Part shown: positions 62,531 to 64,000 of the stretch, piece by piece
Layout: each line of letters opens with the position of its first letter
How positions within the stretch are numbered: position 1 is the stretch's first letter
NCBI GenBank assembly: GCA_002633005.1
Contig: NMRA01000689.1
Span: 60,001 to 124,000, forward strand
DNA from: Phoronis australis
Taxonomy: Eukaryota; Phoronida; Phoronidae
Reading direction: 5' to 3'
Length of the DNA: 64,000 nt
Position numbers and translations under genes: made by a program
Notes under the pieces: model-generated
Databases searched by the model: none
What the model saw: only the letters and a program-made list of their open reading frames with translations
Told to the model about the DNA's origin: nothing

Positions 62531-63858
62531 TCATTGTAGAAATAGCTGATTTTTTTACTCTGTCTAAAATTGGAATGAATAAATTTCCTTCCTATAATTG
62601 AGTGTTAATCAATAGATGGTAGTGCACATTATTGGTAGGTATGATTAATGGCCACTTCTGATCGGTTTTGCAAATATATATTGGGAGAAACCAGGTACTT
62701 AGCTCTGGTGGTTACCATGGCAACCCTTCGGCAGTGTTGATTAAGAAGAGGTCATCATTTGTTAACAACTTGTCCTGGTGTATGACCTTCCATATTTTGT
62801 CATACCATTACATATTAGACCTTCTCATTACTCATAATTGGTGGTGATTGAATAAATCATTTCCTTTTACCTTAAAGCAAGTCATTCTTGTTATTGGCTG
62901 TACCAAAACAATCTGAGTGATTGAAAATTAATTACTATTATCGATCATTTGTAGGCGTGCACATCTAAAGCAATTTGTGGTTTGCTGTGTCTGGGGTAGA
63001 CTTCTTTAGCAAACCTTTCATGTTCAATAGCGTGAATATTCGTATAGCCTGGATTCTCACCTCCAATATGTTCTTTATTTCTCCTGGCATTTTCCAAAAA
63101 TGGGTCTATTTAGTTGTCTGTGTTTTATTCATTGATTAAATCACTCCAACTTGAGTTGCAAAGGTGGCACTTATTGGTGGTCTGTTTACCAGGTGAGAAA
63201 ACTTAGAAACTTAGAAGTAACGACTAAAAACTTCTTGTTTCTCGCATCGGCATCAGCTGACTTCATTAGTATGCTCTTAGTATCTTGATCTGATGTTATA
63301 GAAAGGCACTTTAGCTAGAAACATCCCATTGGTAAATAGCTACTTTCAGTAATACGACAGCGCTCCTCTGATTCTGTGGTATTTATACCCACAATGCTGT
63401 GCATCCATGGGGCACTTCCCCACAGCTTTACACTACTGTCGTGCTAATCATTATTTTACGTTTTAATATTTCTTTGCAATTTGTTGTTGTGATGTGAATG
63501 ACGTTGTGCTGTTTGCACATTAAGTTGCAAGGCAGGCATAAAAAATTAGTGAGGCACAATAAAATGTTCTTCACTTATCCGATTTGGCTCGGAATTACGT
63601 TAGCAGCCAAGCATTTCTAAAACTAGGTCATTCGCACGAGCATTTTTCTACCTCTTCAAAGGAAGAGCGATGATTTCAGGATGTGGAAATTGGTGTTGGT
63701 TGACCTCACCCAAATAGGATGATCGTTGCTGATTGGTCAGACAAAGAATAGTTATTATAACCAATAATCACATCACTGCTTGTATGATCAGTAAGCACAA
63801 AGGTTGATTAGAGAACTGGAGATTATCCATGATCATGACCAGAGGTGATAAATCTATA

Positions 63859-63870
63859 ACACACACACAC
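63859..63870. repeat. Short (CA)n repeat
   Basis: Six AC dinucleotides. Confidence 0.8.
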
Positions 63871-64000
63871 AGGTTGTCTGTTGTGCTGATGACAGAAACT
63901 GGAATAATGAGCATTGATTTTCACACTGTGTCAGATGTCTCACGAGTCTCTCACCTGGTTGAGCCTGCATGCCTGCATAGGTGTACATGTTCGTCACAGC

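Larger units (their letters stand above)
55978..64000 (+). other. RAPGEF2: RAPGEF2 intron 5, incomplete
   Basis: At least 8 kb with no exon recognised. It contains M2 copies at 56042-56334 and 62422-62530 and a short CA repeat near the end. Open frames such as 58910-59212 and 60019-60267 have no motif. The next RAPGEF2 exon presumably lies beyond the window. Confidence 0.75.

Noticed and set aside
55978-64000. Searched for the next RAPGEF2 exons (RQSRRRFRK, LPADFTKLHL, DSLHPQVTHVSS type segments)
   Set aside because: No matching codons found by eye; they probably lie beyond the window.

Overview
The window is animal (metazoan) nuclear DNA. It is AT-rich and intron-dominated, with GT-AG introns, no bacterial-type gene packing, and many short decayed mobile elements. 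The only gene I can name with confidence lies on the + strand. It is the 5' part of the PDZ-GEF / RAPGEF2-RAPGEF6 gene (fly dizzy, worm pxf-1), a guanine nucleotide exchange factor for Rap GTPases. Five small exons (10352-10493, 14259-14386, 17228-17311, 50208-50283, 55843-55977) join with compatible phases (0, 2, 2, 0, 0). Together they encode about 158 residues: the N-terminal leader and most of the first cyclic-nucleotide-binding-like domain. The rest of the gene (second cNBD, REM, PDZ, RA and CDC25 domains) lies beyond 64000. The junction sequence MIV-IDYPE follows the invertebrate rather than the vertebrate form. With the repeat types seen, this suggests a marine invertebrate (lophotrochozoan or invertebrate deuterostome). 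I cannot name the species.

Layout. 1-10351: upstream flank or 5' intron, with repeats only. 10352-17311: exons 1-3 with introns of 3.8 and 2.8 kb; intron 1 holds an antisense decayed LINE reverse-transcriptase 3' end. 17312-50207: a 32.9 kb intron containing two open, donor-terminated candidate first exons, A (27493-27629) and B (40896-41569, 224 codons), plus a weaker mini-exon (46555-46574). All three end in phase 2, the phase needed to splice into exon 4. They could be alternative promoters of the same gene, or B could start a nested gene. 50208-55977: exons 4 and 5. 55978-64000: the start of intron 5, with no exon recognised.

The non-coding part is rich in identifiable repeat families: two MITE-like families with terminal inverted repeats (five and four copies), a foldback family (three copies), one 663 bp TIR element, tRNA-derived SINE-like sequences, a LINE fragment and several tandem repeats. 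A pair of 597 bp blocks about 98% alike, at 28786-29382 and 29503-30099, is separated by a G-run and a single N. It looks more like a haplotype or assembly duplication than a biological one. No rRNA, intact tRNA, CRISPR, prokaryotic or viral gene was seen.
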